The notes beneath the pieces were generated by a model that saw only the letters and a list, made by a program, of their open reading frames with translations, was not told the origin of the DNA and did no database searches. Positions 55,456 to 64,000 of a stretch of DNA of 64,000 nt are shown in pieces. The stretch comes from Deinococcus phoenicis. GTDB lineage: Bacteria > Deinococcota > Deinococci > Deinococcales > Deinococcaceae. The stretch covers positions 1-64,000 of the forward strand of contig NZ_JHAC01000044.1 of assembly GCF_000599865.1 (NCBI RefSeq). Direction: 5' to 3'. Numbering within the stretch: position 1 is the stretch's first letter; every line of letters begins with the position of its first letter. The translations under genes were made by a program, and so were the position numbers.

Positions 55456-56906
55456 GCCGCGACCTGCGTGATCTGGCCGTGGTCGCCACGCGCGGCACCA
55501 GCCGGGCCGAGTTGCCTGCCCCCGCCGGGGCGCTGGCCCAGGCCCTGTCGAGTGTGCCCGGCGACACGCCCGAGGCCCGGCTGCTGGGCCGCGCCGCCCT
55601 GCTGGGCCTGCACGCCCGCGCCGGCACGCCCCTGCTGAAGGCTGCCGCGCCGCCGCCCACACCTCTGCCTGGCCCCGACCGTCCGCTGCCGCCCGCCCTG
55701 GCGGCCCTGCTGCCCACGCTGGTCCGAGCCGATCTGACCGCCCCGGCGTTGGAGACGGTGTCGGCGCACGGCTGGACCCTGAATGCCGCGCAGGTGCTGG
55801 CCCTGCATGGTCAGAATCCCGACCTGGCCCACTCGCTGTGGACCCTGGCCGACGTGCGGGCGCGGGCCACCTTGGACGCCCATCCCCTGCACCGGCAGGC
55901 GCAGAAGGCCGGGGAAGAAGCCGCCTGGGCCGCGAGACTGGAAGCGTTGGCCGAGCTGCGCCGGAGTGACCCGGCGCGGGCTGCCCAGGAATTGCAAGAG
56001 CTGTGGGCCGCTCAGCCCGCCGACCGGCGCCGGGAACTGCTGGCCCTGGTGCGCCGCGACCTGCGACCCGGGGACCGCCCCCTGCTGGAAACGGCGACGC
56101 GCGACCGCTCGCCCGAACTGCAAAAACAGGTGCGGCAGCTTCTGGGCCACCTGCCTGGACCCCTGCAAGACGAGTTGCTGGCGCTGCTGCCCCAGGCGGT
56201 CAAGGTGAGCGGCCCGCTGAAAAAGAAGATCACCTTCGGGGCCTTCGACCTGCCCGCTGCGCTCGGCAAGCCGCGGGCCGGACAGTACGATGACGGCGAC
56301 CTGCACCGCCTGCTGGGTGCCCTGCCCACGCCGCTGATCCTGAAAGCCCTCGGCGTGAGCTGGGACGAGCTGCACAGGGCGGCCAGGGCGCACCACTGGT
56401 CCCTGGCGAATGAATTGCAGGAGCCGCCGCCTCCCGTGCCGGAGCCGCTGGACCCCGCCACGGCCCGCGCCCGGCTGCGCGACCTTGCCGGGCAGCCGAA
56501 GGTGTCCCCGGAAAAGCTGCTGGACGCGGTGCGGGCGCTGCTGCTGAATCCAGGGGCGGACCTCGTGGCAGAACCGGTCGACCTACAGGTCACCCTGGCC
56601 GCGCGCGCACTCCATCTCTTTCAACGTGAGGGCCAGAGCGGCGTGGTGCCGGGCCTGGCCGGTCTGCTGGGCGAGCGCCTCTCGCCCGACCTTACCCTGC
56701 CTCCGCCCACGCCGCTGCCTTTCGAGCTGCCGCCCCTCCCGAAAAAGCTCCCCTCCTGGCAGACGCCCGCCGACTGGGAGGAGCGCCAGCGCCAGCAGCA
56801 CGCCCAGAGGGAACATGCCGCCTTGCAGGCCTGGCGCGACCTGACAAGTACCTTGCGCCTGCGCCGCGAGTGGCGTCACGCCCTGGCCGCCCAGACGAAC
56901 CTCTAG
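55452..56906 (+). CDS. DUF5691-like protein of the SWIM/MoxR cluster
   Basis: This 484-residue, mostly helical, Leu/Ala/Arg-rich protein has repeat-like stretches (ELLALVRRDLRPGDRPLLET, KQVRQLLGHLPGPLQDELLA) resembling HEAT-type repeats. A central KVSGPLKKKITFGAFDLP segment and a charged C-terminal coiled region (about 450-475, EERQRQQHAQREHAAL) are present. ATG overlaps the SWIM stop (ATGA). Assignment to DUF5691 rests on its position between SWIM and MoxR genes and overall character; function unknown. Confidence 0.7.
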   Translation: MSRDLRDLAVVATRGTSRAELPAPAGALAQALSSVPGDTPEARLLGRAALLGLHARAGTPLLKAAAPPPTPLPGPDRPLPPALAALLPTLVRADLTAPALETVSAHGWTLNAAQVLALHGQNPDLAHSLWTLADVRARATLDAHPLHRQAQKAGEEAAWAARLEALAELRRSDPARAAQELQELWAAQPADRRRELLALVRRDLRPGDRPLLETATRDRSPELQKQVRQLLGHLPGPLQDELLALLPQAVKVSGPLKKKITFGAFDLPAALGKPRAGQYDDGDLHRLLGALPTPLILKALGVSWDELHRAARAHHWSLANELQEPPPPVPEPLDPATARARLRDLAGQPKVSPEKLLDAVRALLLNPGADLVAEPVDLQVTLAARALHLFQREGQSGVVPGLAGLLGERLSPDLTLPPPTPLPFELPPLPKKLPSWQTPADWEERQRQQHAQREHAALQAWRDLTSTLRLRREWRHALAAQTNL

Positions 56907-56925
56907 CCCTTCAAGGAGTGATCCC

Positions 56926-58026
56926 ATGACCCCCTCCCAGAGCAACACCGCCCCCGAAGTCCTGCGCCAGCACGCCGAGCAGGCCTACGCCCACGAACTC
57001 GCTGCACTTGAGCAGCACGACCGCTTCCCGCGCCCGCCCAAATGGAACCTCAGCCCGCGTGCCGTCCTGACCTATCTGATGGGTGGTCAGGCAGGTGACA
57101 CCGAAATCACGCCGAAATATGTGGGCGAGGCGCGGCTGATGGAAATCGCCGTGGCGACCCTCGCCACCGACCGCGCGCTGCTGCTGATCGGCGTGCCGGG
57201 CACGGCCAAGAGCTGGGTGAGCGAGCACCTCGCCGCCGCCATCTCGGGCGACAGCACCTTGCTGGTGCAGGGCACGGCGGGCACCGACGAGAACGCCATC
57301 CGCTACGGCTGGAACTACGCCCGGTTGCTGGCCGAGGGGCCGAGCGAGGCCGCGCTGGTCGAGAGTCCCGTCATGCACGCCATGCGTCAGGGCAAGATCG
57401 CCCGCCTGGAAGAGCTGACGCGCGTGCAGAGCGACGTGCAGGACACCCTGATCACCATCCTCTCGGAAAAGACGCTGCCGGTACCCGAGCTGAACACGGA
57501 GGTGCAGGCGGTGCGCGGCTTCAACCTAATCGCTACGGCCAACAACCGCGATAAGGGTGTGAACGACCTGTCGAGTGCTCTCAAGCGCCGCTTCAACACG
57601 GTCATTCTGCCCGTGCCCGACAGTTTGGAGGACGAACTGAGCATTGTGACGCGCCGCATCGAGTCGCTGGGCCGCAGCCTGGGCCTGCCCGAGCTGCCCC
57701 CGGCCCTCGACGAGATCCGGCGCGTGGTGACGGTCTTCCGCGAGCTGCGCGCGGGCGTGACCGAGGACGGCAAGACGAAACTCAAGACGCCGAGCGGCAG
57801 CCTCAGCGTGGCCGAGGCGATCAGCGTGGTGACCAACGGCCTGACCCTGGCCGCCCACTTCGGCGACGGCGAGCTGAGCAGCCGCGACGTGGCCGCCAGC
57901 GTCATCGGGGCCGTGGTGAAAGACCCGGTGCAGGACCAGGCCGTCTGGAACGAGTACCTGGAAACGGCGGTCAAGAAGCGGGCGGGGTGGAAGGAGTTCT
58001 ACGCAGCGTGTCGGGAGGTGAGCTGA
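56926..58026 (+). CDS. MoxR-family AAA+ ATPase (YehL-like)
   Basis: This 366-residue AAA+ protein has Walker A GVPGTAKS (89-96), a modified Walker B in IARLEELTR (acidic pair near 162-163), sensor 1 ATANNRD (203-209) and arginine-finger region SSALKRRFNT. MoxR ATPases act with VWA-domain partners to remodel or activate protein complexes. It follows the DUF5691 gene by 19 bases. The VWA partner is the last gene of the cluster, beyond an antisense vapBC pair. Confidence 0.92.
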   Translation: MTPSQSNTAPEVLRQHAEQAYAHELAALEQHDRFPRPPKWNLSPRAVLTYLMGGQAGDTEITPKYVGEARLMEIAVATLATDRALLLIGVPGTAKSWVSEHLAAAISGDSTLLVQGTAGTDENAIRYGWNYARLLAEGPSEAALVESPVMHAMRQGKIARLEELTRVQSDVQDTLITILSEKTLPVPELNTEVQAVRGFNLIATANNRDKGVNDLSSALKRRFNTVILPVPDSLEDELSIVTRRIESLGRSLGLPELPPALDEIRRVVTVFRELRAGVTEDGKTKLKTPSGSLSVAEAISVVTNGLTLAAHFGDGELSSRDVAASVIGAVVKDPVQDQAVWNEYLETAVKKRAGWKEFYAACREVS

Positions 58027-58072
58027 GGTGGTCCCACAGGGCCGCCCTGACAGACGGCAATCTCAGGCCGTC

Positions 58073-58507
58073 TCAGCCTTCCCCCTCCTCCCGCGTCCAG
58101 TCCTCACAGCGCAGCCCCGGCACGTGGGCGAACTCCCCAAGATTGTTCGTGACGACCCGCGCGTTCAGGCTCTGGGCGTGGCCCGCGATCAGCACGTCAT
58201 AGGGACCGATGGGCGAGCCGCTGCTCGCCAGGGCGGCCCGAATCTGGGCAGCAGCTTCGGCCGCGTCCTTCCCAAAGTCGAAGACATCCAGCGTCCCCAC
58301 GAAGGCCGACAGGCGGGCGGCATTCTGGTCCGGGCGACCGCTGCGGCGCACCCCGTACCAGAGTTCGTGCAGGGTCACGCTGGAAATGCCCAGCCGGTGC
58401 CCCGCCGAAGTCACCTCCTGCATCCGGCGGCCCACCTGCTCCGGGCGGCGGTTCATGGTGAAGATGCAGATATTGGTGTCGAGCAGATAGAGCAGGGGTG
58501 GCGTCAC
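58073..58507 (-). CDS. vapC: VapC-type PIN-domain ribonuclease toxin
   Basis: This 144-residue PIN domain has acidic residues D10 (LLDTNICIF), E48 (LHELWYG) and D104 (YDVLIAGHA) in the standard order. VapC toxins cleave structured RNA such as initiator tRNA. It overlaps the antitoxin gene by 4 bases and lies antisense between MoxR and DUF5682 genes. Confidence 0.93.
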   Translation of the reverse strand: MTPPLLYLLDTNICIFTMNRRPEQVGRRMQEVTSAGHRLGISSVTLHELWYGVRRSGRPDQNAARLSAFVGTLDVFDFGKDAAEAAAQIRAALASSGSPIGPYDVLIAGHAQSLNARVVTNNLGEFAHVPGLRCEDWTREEGEG

Positions 58508-58734
58508 ACCAGCGCTTCCCGTTCCTGCTGCGCCGCCGGCTGTTCCCGTTCGAGGGGGCCTTCAAAGGCCGTCAGGGCCTCGAAGATCGCGAGGCCGTCT
58601 TGCCGCTGAACCGGCGTGATGATCAGGTCACGGCCCCGGCGAACGATCTCGACCTCGCCGTAGGGCAATTGCAGCTCCTGCGGAATACGGACGGCCTGAC
58701 TGTTGCCGCTCTTGAATGTTCGGCTGCGCGTCAT
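58504..58734 (-). CDS. vapB: VapB-type AbrB-fold antitoxin
   Basis: This 76-residue protein has an N-terminal swapped-hairpin DNA-binding domain (TFKSGNSQAVRIPQELQL...IVRRGRDLIITP) and a C-terminal tail (LAIFEALTAFEGP) that would wrap the VapC toxin. It starts at 58734 and is upstream of vapC, as usual. It should bind its own promoter next to the start. Confidence 0.92.
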   Translation of the reverse strand: MTRSRTFKSGNSQAVRIPQELQLPYGEVEIVRRGRDLIITPVQRQDGLAIFEALTAFEGPLEREQPAAQQEREALV

Positions 58735-58805
58735 GGGTTCACCTTGCCGTAAGTATATACCGTAGATACATTTCGGGCATTCCTCGCCCCTTCTGGAGTT
58801 CGTTC
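58735..58805. promoter_or_regulatory. Divergent promoter region, vapBC and DUF5682 gene
   Basis: This 71-base gap contains the palindrome GTATATAC (58753-58760) near the vapB start, a likely VapB site. It must also hold any promoter of the DUF5682-VWA pair unless transcription continues from MoxR through the antisense vapBC genes. Confidence 0.55.
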
Positions 58806-61058
58806 ATGGCCCAACCTGACCTCACCATCTACCCCATCCGCCACCACGGCCCCGGCTCGGCGCGCAGCGTGGGAAGGGCGCTGGAGGCCAACCCGCCCGC
58901 CACGCTGCTCATCGAGGGGCCGGTGGACGCCGACAACCTCTTGCCCTTCCTGAACGACCCTGCCATGACGCCCCCCGTTGCGGTCATGGCCCACGTGCAG
59001 GGCCAGCCCGAGCGCTCGGTGTTCTATCCGCTGGCCGAGTTCAGCCCCGAATTCGTGGCGATCCGCTGGGCACTGGCGCGCGGCGTGCCGGTGGCCTTCA
59101 TGGACCTGCCCGCCAGCGTGACCCTCGCGCTGGGGGAGGAAGGGGAGACCCCAGCCGGGACCGACCCGGATGCCGATCCAGCGCCCACCTCTCCTGCCGA
59201 CACCGTGCGCCAGGACCCTCTCGCGCTGCTGGCTCAGGCCGCCGGCTACAGCGATTTCGAGCGCTGGTGGGACGCCCTGGTCGAGTCGCGCGGCGAGGGC
59301 GAGGCGGTCTTCGCGGCGATTGCCGAGGTCATGGCGGCAGTGCGCGAGGCCGAAGACGGGCATACGTCCGGGCGCGACCTGATCCGCGAGGCCCAAAGAG
59401 AAGCGCAGATGCGCCAGACCATCCGCGCGGCGCTGAAAAAGGGTAGCGTGGCCGTCGTGTGCGGCGCGTGGCACGCCCCGGCTCTGACCCCCGAGGTGCT
59501 GGCCCGCGAGGCGAAGGCCGACCCGGCACGCCTCAAGGGGCTGCCCAAAGTGAAAGTGGCCCTGACCCTCACCCCCTGGACGCACGGGCGGCTCACGCAG
59601 GCGAGCGGTTACGGGGCGGGCGTCACGTCGCCGGGCTGGTATGCGCACCTCTTCGGGACGCCTGCACAGGTGAGCGAGCGCTGGTTGACCCGTTCGGCGC
59701 GGCTGCTGCGTGGGCACGGGCTGGACGCCTCCAGCGCCCAGGTCATCGACGCGGTGCGGCTGGCCGACGCCCTGGCGACCCTGCGCGGGCGTCACCTTGC
59801 GGGCCTGGACGAGCTGACCGACGCCACGCGGGCCGTCTTCGCCTGGGATTCCGACACGCCGCTGCGCCTGCTCTCGGAGGAACTGTTTGTGGGTGAGGCG
59901 TTGGGCACTGTCCCTTCAGGTGTCCCCGCCGTGCCGCTGGAGCAGGACCTGGCCGGAACGCTGGCCCGGTTGCGCCTGAAGCGCGAGGCCACCACCCGCG
60001 ACCTCACCCTGGACCTGCGCGAGGACGCGGGCCTGAACCGCTCGCAGCTCTTCCACCGCCTGAACCTGCTGGGCGTGCCGTGGGCGAGGGAGGCGCACAG
60101 CAGCGGCACGGGGACCTTCAAGGAGGCCTGGACCCTGCGCTGGGACCCGGAATTCAGCGTGCGCATCGTCGAGGCGAGCCGCCACGGCAATACGCTGGTG
60201 CGCGCGGCCCAGACGGCGGCGGTTTCCCAGGCGCGGCGGGCACCTGATCTGGGGGCGCTCTCGGCGCTGCTGGAAGTCACGCGGCTGTGCGGGCTGCCCG
60301 GGGCCGCCGCCTTCACGCTCGCCCGCCTGGACGCCCGCGCCGCCGACGCCGACACCGCCGCACTGCTGCTCTCGCTCCCGCCCCTGGCCCGGCTGGCCCG
60401 CTACGGCGACGTGCGGGCGCGTGAAGGCGACGACCTGCGGCCCGTGTTCCGCACCCTGGTGGCGCGCGCTGCCGCCGGGCTGCCCAACGCGGCGCACGGG
60501 CTGGGCGGGGAGGCCGCGCAGACGCTCCACGGCCAGATCGCGCAGGCCGACGCGGCGGTGCGTCTCCTCGACGACCCGGAGGCCAGTGCCGAATGGGTCA
60601 CGGCCCTGCACGCCCTGGACGCGGAGGGCACCGCGCCCCTCCTGCGCGGCGATGCCGTGAACCGCCTGCGTGACCGCTGTCTTCTGGACGCTGGGCAGGT
60701 GCAATCTCGGCTCGCGGCGGCCCTCGCACCTGGCGCCCCTCCGCTGGACGTGGCCGCGTGGCTGAGCGGCTTTATCGGGGAGGACGGCGGGACCCTGCGG
60801 CACGACCCTGCGGTGCTGGCTCTGCTCGACGCCTGGGTGACGGAACTCGACCCGGACGCTTTCGGCGAGGTGCTGCCCCCCCTGCGCCGCGCCCTCTCGC
60901 GCCTGGAACCGCACGCCCGCAAGAGGTTGGGCGAGGAATTGCGCGGGCTGGAACGCGCCGAACAGGTGACGCAGGTCAATGGCGACCTGGGGGCCAGGGT
61001 GGTGCCGGTCGTGCTGCGGTTGCTCGGAGCCACCCTGCCTCATGGAGATGCCCAATGA
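58806..61058 (+). CDS. DUF5682 family protein (YehM-like)
   Basis: This 750-residue protein has an N-terminal TraB/ChaN-like region (LTIYPIRHHGPGSARSVGRA, PATLLIEGPVDADNL, FMDLPASV, VVCGAWHAPAL). A long helical C-terminal part with Ala/Leu/Arg-rich repeats follows. The first Met with a Shine-Dalgarno (GGAG) is 58806. It overlaps the VWA gene by 4 bases. DUF5682 proteins (E. coli YehM) occur with MoxR, VWA and SWIM genes; their biochemical role is not known. The GxWHAP and ExPVD motifs suggest an active-site-like N-terminal domain. Confidence 0.85.
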   Translation: MAQPDLTIYPIRHHGPGSARSVGRALEANPPATLLIEGPVDADNLLPFLNDPAMTPPVAVMAHVQGQPERSVFYPLAEFSPEFVAIRWALARGVPVAFMDLPASVTLALGEEGETPAGTDPDADPAPTSPADTVRQDPLALLAQAAGYSDFERWWDALVESRGEGEAVFAAIAEVMAAVREAEDGHTSGRDLIREAQREAQMRQTIRAALKKGSVAVVCGAWHAPALTPEVLAREAKADPARLKGLPKVKVALTLTPWTHGRLTQASGYGAGVTSPGWYAHLFGTPAQVSERWLTRSARLLRGHGLDASSAQVIDAVRLADALATLRGRHLAGLDELTDATRAVFAWDSDTPLRLLSEELFVGEALGTVPSGVPAVPLEQDLAGTLARLRLKREATTRDLTLDLREDAGLNRSQLFHRLNLLGVPWAREAHSSGTGTFKEAWTLRWDPEFSVRIVEASRHGNTLVRAAQTAAVSQARRAPDLGALSALLEVTRLCGLPGAAAFTLARLDARAADADTAALLLSLPPLARLARYGDVRAREGDDLRPVFRTLVARAAAGLPNAAHGLGGEAAQTLHGQIAQADAAVRLLDDPEASAEWVTALHALDAEGTAPLLRGDAVNRLRDRCLLDAGQVQSRLAAALAPGAPPLDVAAWLSGFIGEDGGTLRHDPAVLALLDAWVTELDPDAFGEVLPPLRRALSRLEPHARKRLGEELRGLERAEQVTQVNGDLGARVVPVVLRLLGATLPHGDAQ

Positions 61059-62317
61059 CCGAACCCGCCCCACAGAACCTGACCCCCGAACTGGAACGCT
61101 TGCGCCGCTGGCGCCTGCTGCTGGGCGGCGAAACCGCGCACGGCGAAAGTGCCGACGGCACCGGCTGCGAGCTGGGCGAGCACGACCGCCGCCTCGACGC
61201 GGCGCTGGCCTCGCTGTACGACGGCGCCCCCTTCACCGTGCAGACCGAAAAGCCCCAGAAAGGCCGCAAGTCGCACCGGAACGTGGGCTTCGGCAAGAGT
61301 GCCCCTGCCGTGGCCGCGTGGCTGGGCGAGGTCCGCGACCTCTTTCCGCAGTCGGCGGTGCAGGTCATGCAGCAGGACGCGGTGGAGCGGCTCAACCTGA
61401 AAACCATGCTGCTCGAACCCGAGCTGATGGAGCACCTGCAACCCGACGTACATCTGGCCGCCGCCCTCCTCAGCCTCAAGGACGCCATGCCGGATCAGGC
61501 CAAGGCGCTGGCGCGGCAGGTGGTCGCGCGGGTGGTGGACGACCTTCAGGCCCGCCTCGCCGAGCCGCTGCGCAGCGCCGTGACGGGCAGCCTCAACCGC
61601 TCGCAACGTAACCTGCGCCCCCGCCAGAACGAGGTGGACTGGGGCCGCACCCTGCTGAAGAACCTGCGCACCTACGACCCCGAGCGCCGCAGCGTGATTC
61701 CGGAGCGCCTGGTGGGCCACGGGTGCGCCCGGCGGCAACTCAAGGCCGTGACCCTGTGCGTGGACCAGTCGGGCAGCATGGCGTCCAGCGTCGTGTACGC
61801 GGGCATTTTCGGCGCAGTGCTGGCGAGCCTCCCGGCCCTGAAGACGAATGTGGTCGTGTACGACACGGCGGTCGTGGACCTGACCGACCACCTCGCGGAC
61901 CCGGTGGACGTGCTGTTCGGCGTGCAGCTCGGCGGCGGCAACGACACCCCGCTCGCCCTGCGCTACTGCCGGGGCCTGTTGCAAAACCCCGAGGAGCACA
62001 CCTTCGTCCTGATTTCTGACCTCTACGAGGGGTCGGGCAGCGCCGAGATGATCCGCCGCCTGAACGAGTTCCAAGAGATGGGCGCCCGCGTGATCGTCTT
62101 GCTGGCCCTCGACGACGACGGGACGCCGAGCTATGACCAGGGCAACGCCGCCCGCCTGGCCACCCTGGGCATTCCGGTCTTCGCCTGCACGCCGGACTTT
62201 TTCCCCGAGCTGATGGCGACGGCACTCCAGGGGGCCGACATCGGTGCCTGGGCGGCCTCGCGCGGCATCGTGACGGCCCGCTCGGCAGCCGGGGCGGGTC
62301 CGCTGCCTGAAAGCTGA
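61055..62317 (+). CDS. VWA-domain protein (YehP-like)
   Basis: This 420-residue protein has a helical N-terminal region and a C-terminal von Willebrand A domain with a complete MIDAS: DQSGS (D237, S239, S241), a Thr in GGNDTPLAL and Asp in LISDLYEG. VWA proteins of this class pair with MoxR ATPases to assemble or activate a target. ATG overlaps the DUF5682 stop (ATGA). It ends the five-gene cluster. Confidence 0.92.
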   Translation: MTEPAPQNLTPELERLRRWRLLLGGETAHGESADGTGCELGEHDRRLDAALASLYDGAPFTVQTEKPQKGRKSHRNVGFGKSAPAVAAWLGEVRDLFPQSAVQVMQQDAVERLNLKTMLLEPELMEHLQPDVHLAAALLSLKDAMPDQAKALARQVVARVVDDLQARLAEPLRSAVTGSLNRSQRNLRPRQNEVDWGRTLLKNLRTYDPERRSVIPERLVGHGCARRQLKAVTLCVDQSGSMASSVVYAGIFGAVLASLPALKTNVVVYDTAVVDLTDHLADPVDVLFGVQLGGGNDTPLALRYCRGLLQNPEEHTFVLISDLYEGSGSAEMIRRLNEFQEMGARVIVLLALDDDGTPSYDQGNAARLATLGIPVFACTPDFFPELMATALQGADIGAWAASRGIVTARSAAGAGPLPES

Positions 62318-62629
62318 CTGGCTGGGGCGAATAGGCGATGGGCGGCCTATCCACTGGAATGCGGCAGGAGCCAGGGGGAAAAGCATTCCAGCAGGTTCTC
62401 TGGACAAGCAGCTTCCCCGGTCAGTCTCAGCTGGTTCTCCGGAGGCCGCCCGGAATCACCGGCCCCGTCCAGCCCGTTCCCCGCGATCTTGCCCCGGAGG
62501 GTGAAAAATCGGGAGCCACTTCACCTGTGGTAGAACAGCTGAAGTTTCTATTCTTTTCTTCTGAGCACCCCGCTGACCTCAGGGCGGACCGCGACAGATG
62601 TTCCCCGTTCTCGAGCAAGGAGGCAGGAC
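62318..62629. other. Intergenic region before the last binding-protein gene
   Basis: These 312 bases show no supported gene. The stretch TTTCTATTCTTTTCTTCTGA near 62550 is pyrimidine-rich and may belong to a promoter or 5' leader, and AAGGAGG lies 5 bases before the following ATG. No riboswitch fold was recognised. Confidence 0.5.
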
Positions 62630-64000
62630 ATGAACCACCGGAAGCTCGGCATGCTCGTTGCGCTGCTGATGGGTCAGGGTGCCCTGGCCGCGACCCCCCG
62701 TGACACGCTGGTGGTCCAGCAGGCCGCAGGCATCTCCACCCTGGACCCCACCGCCACCTACGATACGTTCAGTTCCCAGGTGGTCGAGAACATCTACGAG
62801 ACCCTCTGGACATATAAGGGGGCCAGCCTGACGCAGATGACGCCCCTGCTGGCCGCCCAACTGCCCACCTACACGAACGGGGGCCGGACGCTGGTCGTGC
62901 CGCTCCGCCAGGGGGTCAAGTTTCACAGCGGCAACCCTCTGCGCTGCGCCGACGCCGAGTACACCTACCGCCGGAACCTGGTGACCAATTCGCCGGAGTC
63001 GGCCAACTGGTTTGTCAGCGATGCGCTGCTGGGGACACCAAAAAACGCGGCCGACGACAAGAGCGTCACCTGGGCGCGCATCCGTTCCGCCGTGAAGTGT
63101 GACGCGCAGGGGCGGCTGGTGTTCACGCTCGCCAAGGTGGACCCGGCCTTCATGACCAAGCTGGCCCACGCGAGTCAGGGCGTCCTGGACCGGAACTGGG
63201 CCATCAAGCAGGGGGAATGGGACGGAACCGAGAAAACCTGGCGCGACTGGGTAGGCAAGGATGTCAGTGGCAGCCAGCTCAGCCTCCACCCGAGTGGGAC
63301 CGGCGCATACCGGCTGGTGAGCGCGAAGTCGGACGGCGTGATCTTGCAGGCGTTCCCGAACTACTGGGGCAAGGCCCCGGCCATCCGGAACGTCTTTTTG
63401 CAAAAGGTCGCCGAGCTGGCGCCCCGGCAACAGGCGTTCCTGTGGGGGGACGCCGACCTGATCGAGGCCGGCACCCGCGCCAATGTCGACGCGCAACTGC
63501 GGGGCAGGCCCGGCGTGGTGGTCGTGGACGGGCTGCCCAGTGCGTCCGCGCAGGCCCTTTTCATGAACAACAAGGTCACGCCGAGCGAAGCGCTGGGCAG
63601 CGGCAAACTGGACGGCAAGGGCATCCCGGCCAACTTCTTCAGTGACCCTGACGTGCGCCGGGCTTTTGTGGCCGCCTTCGACTATGGCCGCTTTATCAGG
63701 GAGGTTCAGGGTGGCAAGGGCACGCCCCGGACCATGCTGCTGCCGGAGACGTTCCTGGGCTATTCCAGGGGCACGCAACTCCCCGCGTACAACCCGGCCG
63801 AAGCCCGCCAGGCGTTCCAGAAGGCGTGGGGAGGCGAGGTCTGGAAGAACGGCTTTGTCATCAATGCGAACTACCGCACCGGCCACGTGCTGGGGCAGAC
63901 GGCCCTGGAAATCCTGAAGCAGAACGTGGAAGCCCTCAATCCGAAGTTCCGCATCAATATCCAGGTGGAACCCTGGTCGGAGCAGTCCGTGCGCTTCCAG
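62630..64000 (+). CDS. Peptide/nickel-family solute-binding protein (3' end outside window)
   Basis: This is the first 457 residues of a cluster C binding protein. It has a signal peptide ([18 protein letters not shown]), then [20 protein letters not shown] and the family signature [17 protein letters not shown]. The frame is open to the window end. AAGGAGG precedes ATG 62630. It stands just after the VWA gene but in its own unit, and its permease genes should follow outside the window. It is clearly different from the nan-cluster binding protein. Confidence 0.9.
   Translation, partial: MNHRKLGMLVALLMGQGALAATPRDTLVVQQAAGISTLDPTATYDTFSSQVVENIYETLWTYKGASLTQMTPLLAAQLPTYTNGGRTLVVPLRQGVKFHSGNPLRCADAEYTYRRNLVTNSPESANWFVSDALLGTPKNAADDKSVTWARIRSAVKCDAQGRLVFTLAKVDPAFMTKLAHASQGVLDRNWAIKQGEWDGTEKTWRDWVGKDVSGSQLSLHPSGTGAYRLVSAKSDGVILQAFPNYWGKAPAIRNVFLQKVAELAPRQQAFLWGDADLIEAGTRANVDAQLRGRPGVVVVDGLPSASAQALFMNNKVTPSEALGSGKLDGKGIPANFFSDPDVRRAFVAAFDYGRFIREVQGGKGTPRTMLLPETFLGYSRGTQLPAYNPAEARQAFQKAWGGEVWKNGFVINANYRTGHVLGQTALEILKQNVEALNPKFRINIQVEPWSEQSVRFQ

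Overview
The window is GC-rich bacterial DNA with short intergenic gaps. Gene content points to the Deinococcus-Thermus phylum, most likely Deinococcus: a GAF/BTAD regulator beside a nitrate module (as in Thermus), a CsoR with a C-H-H copper site, secreted small beta-rich proteins and a radiation/desiccation-response-like palindrome. This assignment is inference; no rRNA or tRNA gene was seen.

Layout. (1) 1-9461: 3' part of a type I CRISPR-Cas locus (end of cas3, an RNase H-fold gene, cas1, cas2, cas4, leader) and one array of 72 full repeats plus a degenerate terminal repeat. (2) 9462-18188: a sialic-acid utilisation island. It holds a decayed nanK abutting the array, nanE, nanA-type lyase, a peptide-family ABC importer without ATPase, a GntR/FadR regulator, an esterase and nanM, with three related palindromes at the promoters. 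(3) 18325-28876: a nitrate module with two NarK carriers, a Cys-ligated molybdoenzyme, an Fe-S subunit, Rieske protein, cytochrome b-like protein, FmdE-family protein and a GAF-BTAD regulator. (4) 28927-36194: mostly secreted proteins (papain-like lipoprotein, ricin-type lectin), a zinc-ribbon protein and a large STAND/BTAD regulator. (5) 36437-36805: two gene remnants. (6) 36823-44423: CsaA-like protein and a copper island (Csp storage protein, DUF305, OmpR/HisK pair, CopA, CopZ, CsoR, glutaredoxin). (7) 44828-53067: a binding protein-histidine kinase-response regulator operon divergent from an AfuABC/FbpABC-type importer. (8) 54034-62317: a five-gene SWIM/DUF5691/MoxR/DUF5682/VWA cluster resembling E. 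coli yehLMPQ, split by an antisense vapBC pair. (9) 62630-end: start of a peptide-type binding protein.

Working picture: Cas1-Cas2-Cas4 feed the long array, and the effector genes should lie left of the window. The nan genes would import and degrade sialic acid under a FadR-family repressor, but the kinase step is broken locally. The nitrate module would take up and reduce nitrate under redox-responsive control. The copper island senses, stores and exports Cu(I). The best candidates for undescribed biology are the RNase H-like protein embedded in the cas operon and the MoxR/VWA/SWIM cluster with its palindromic promoter element.
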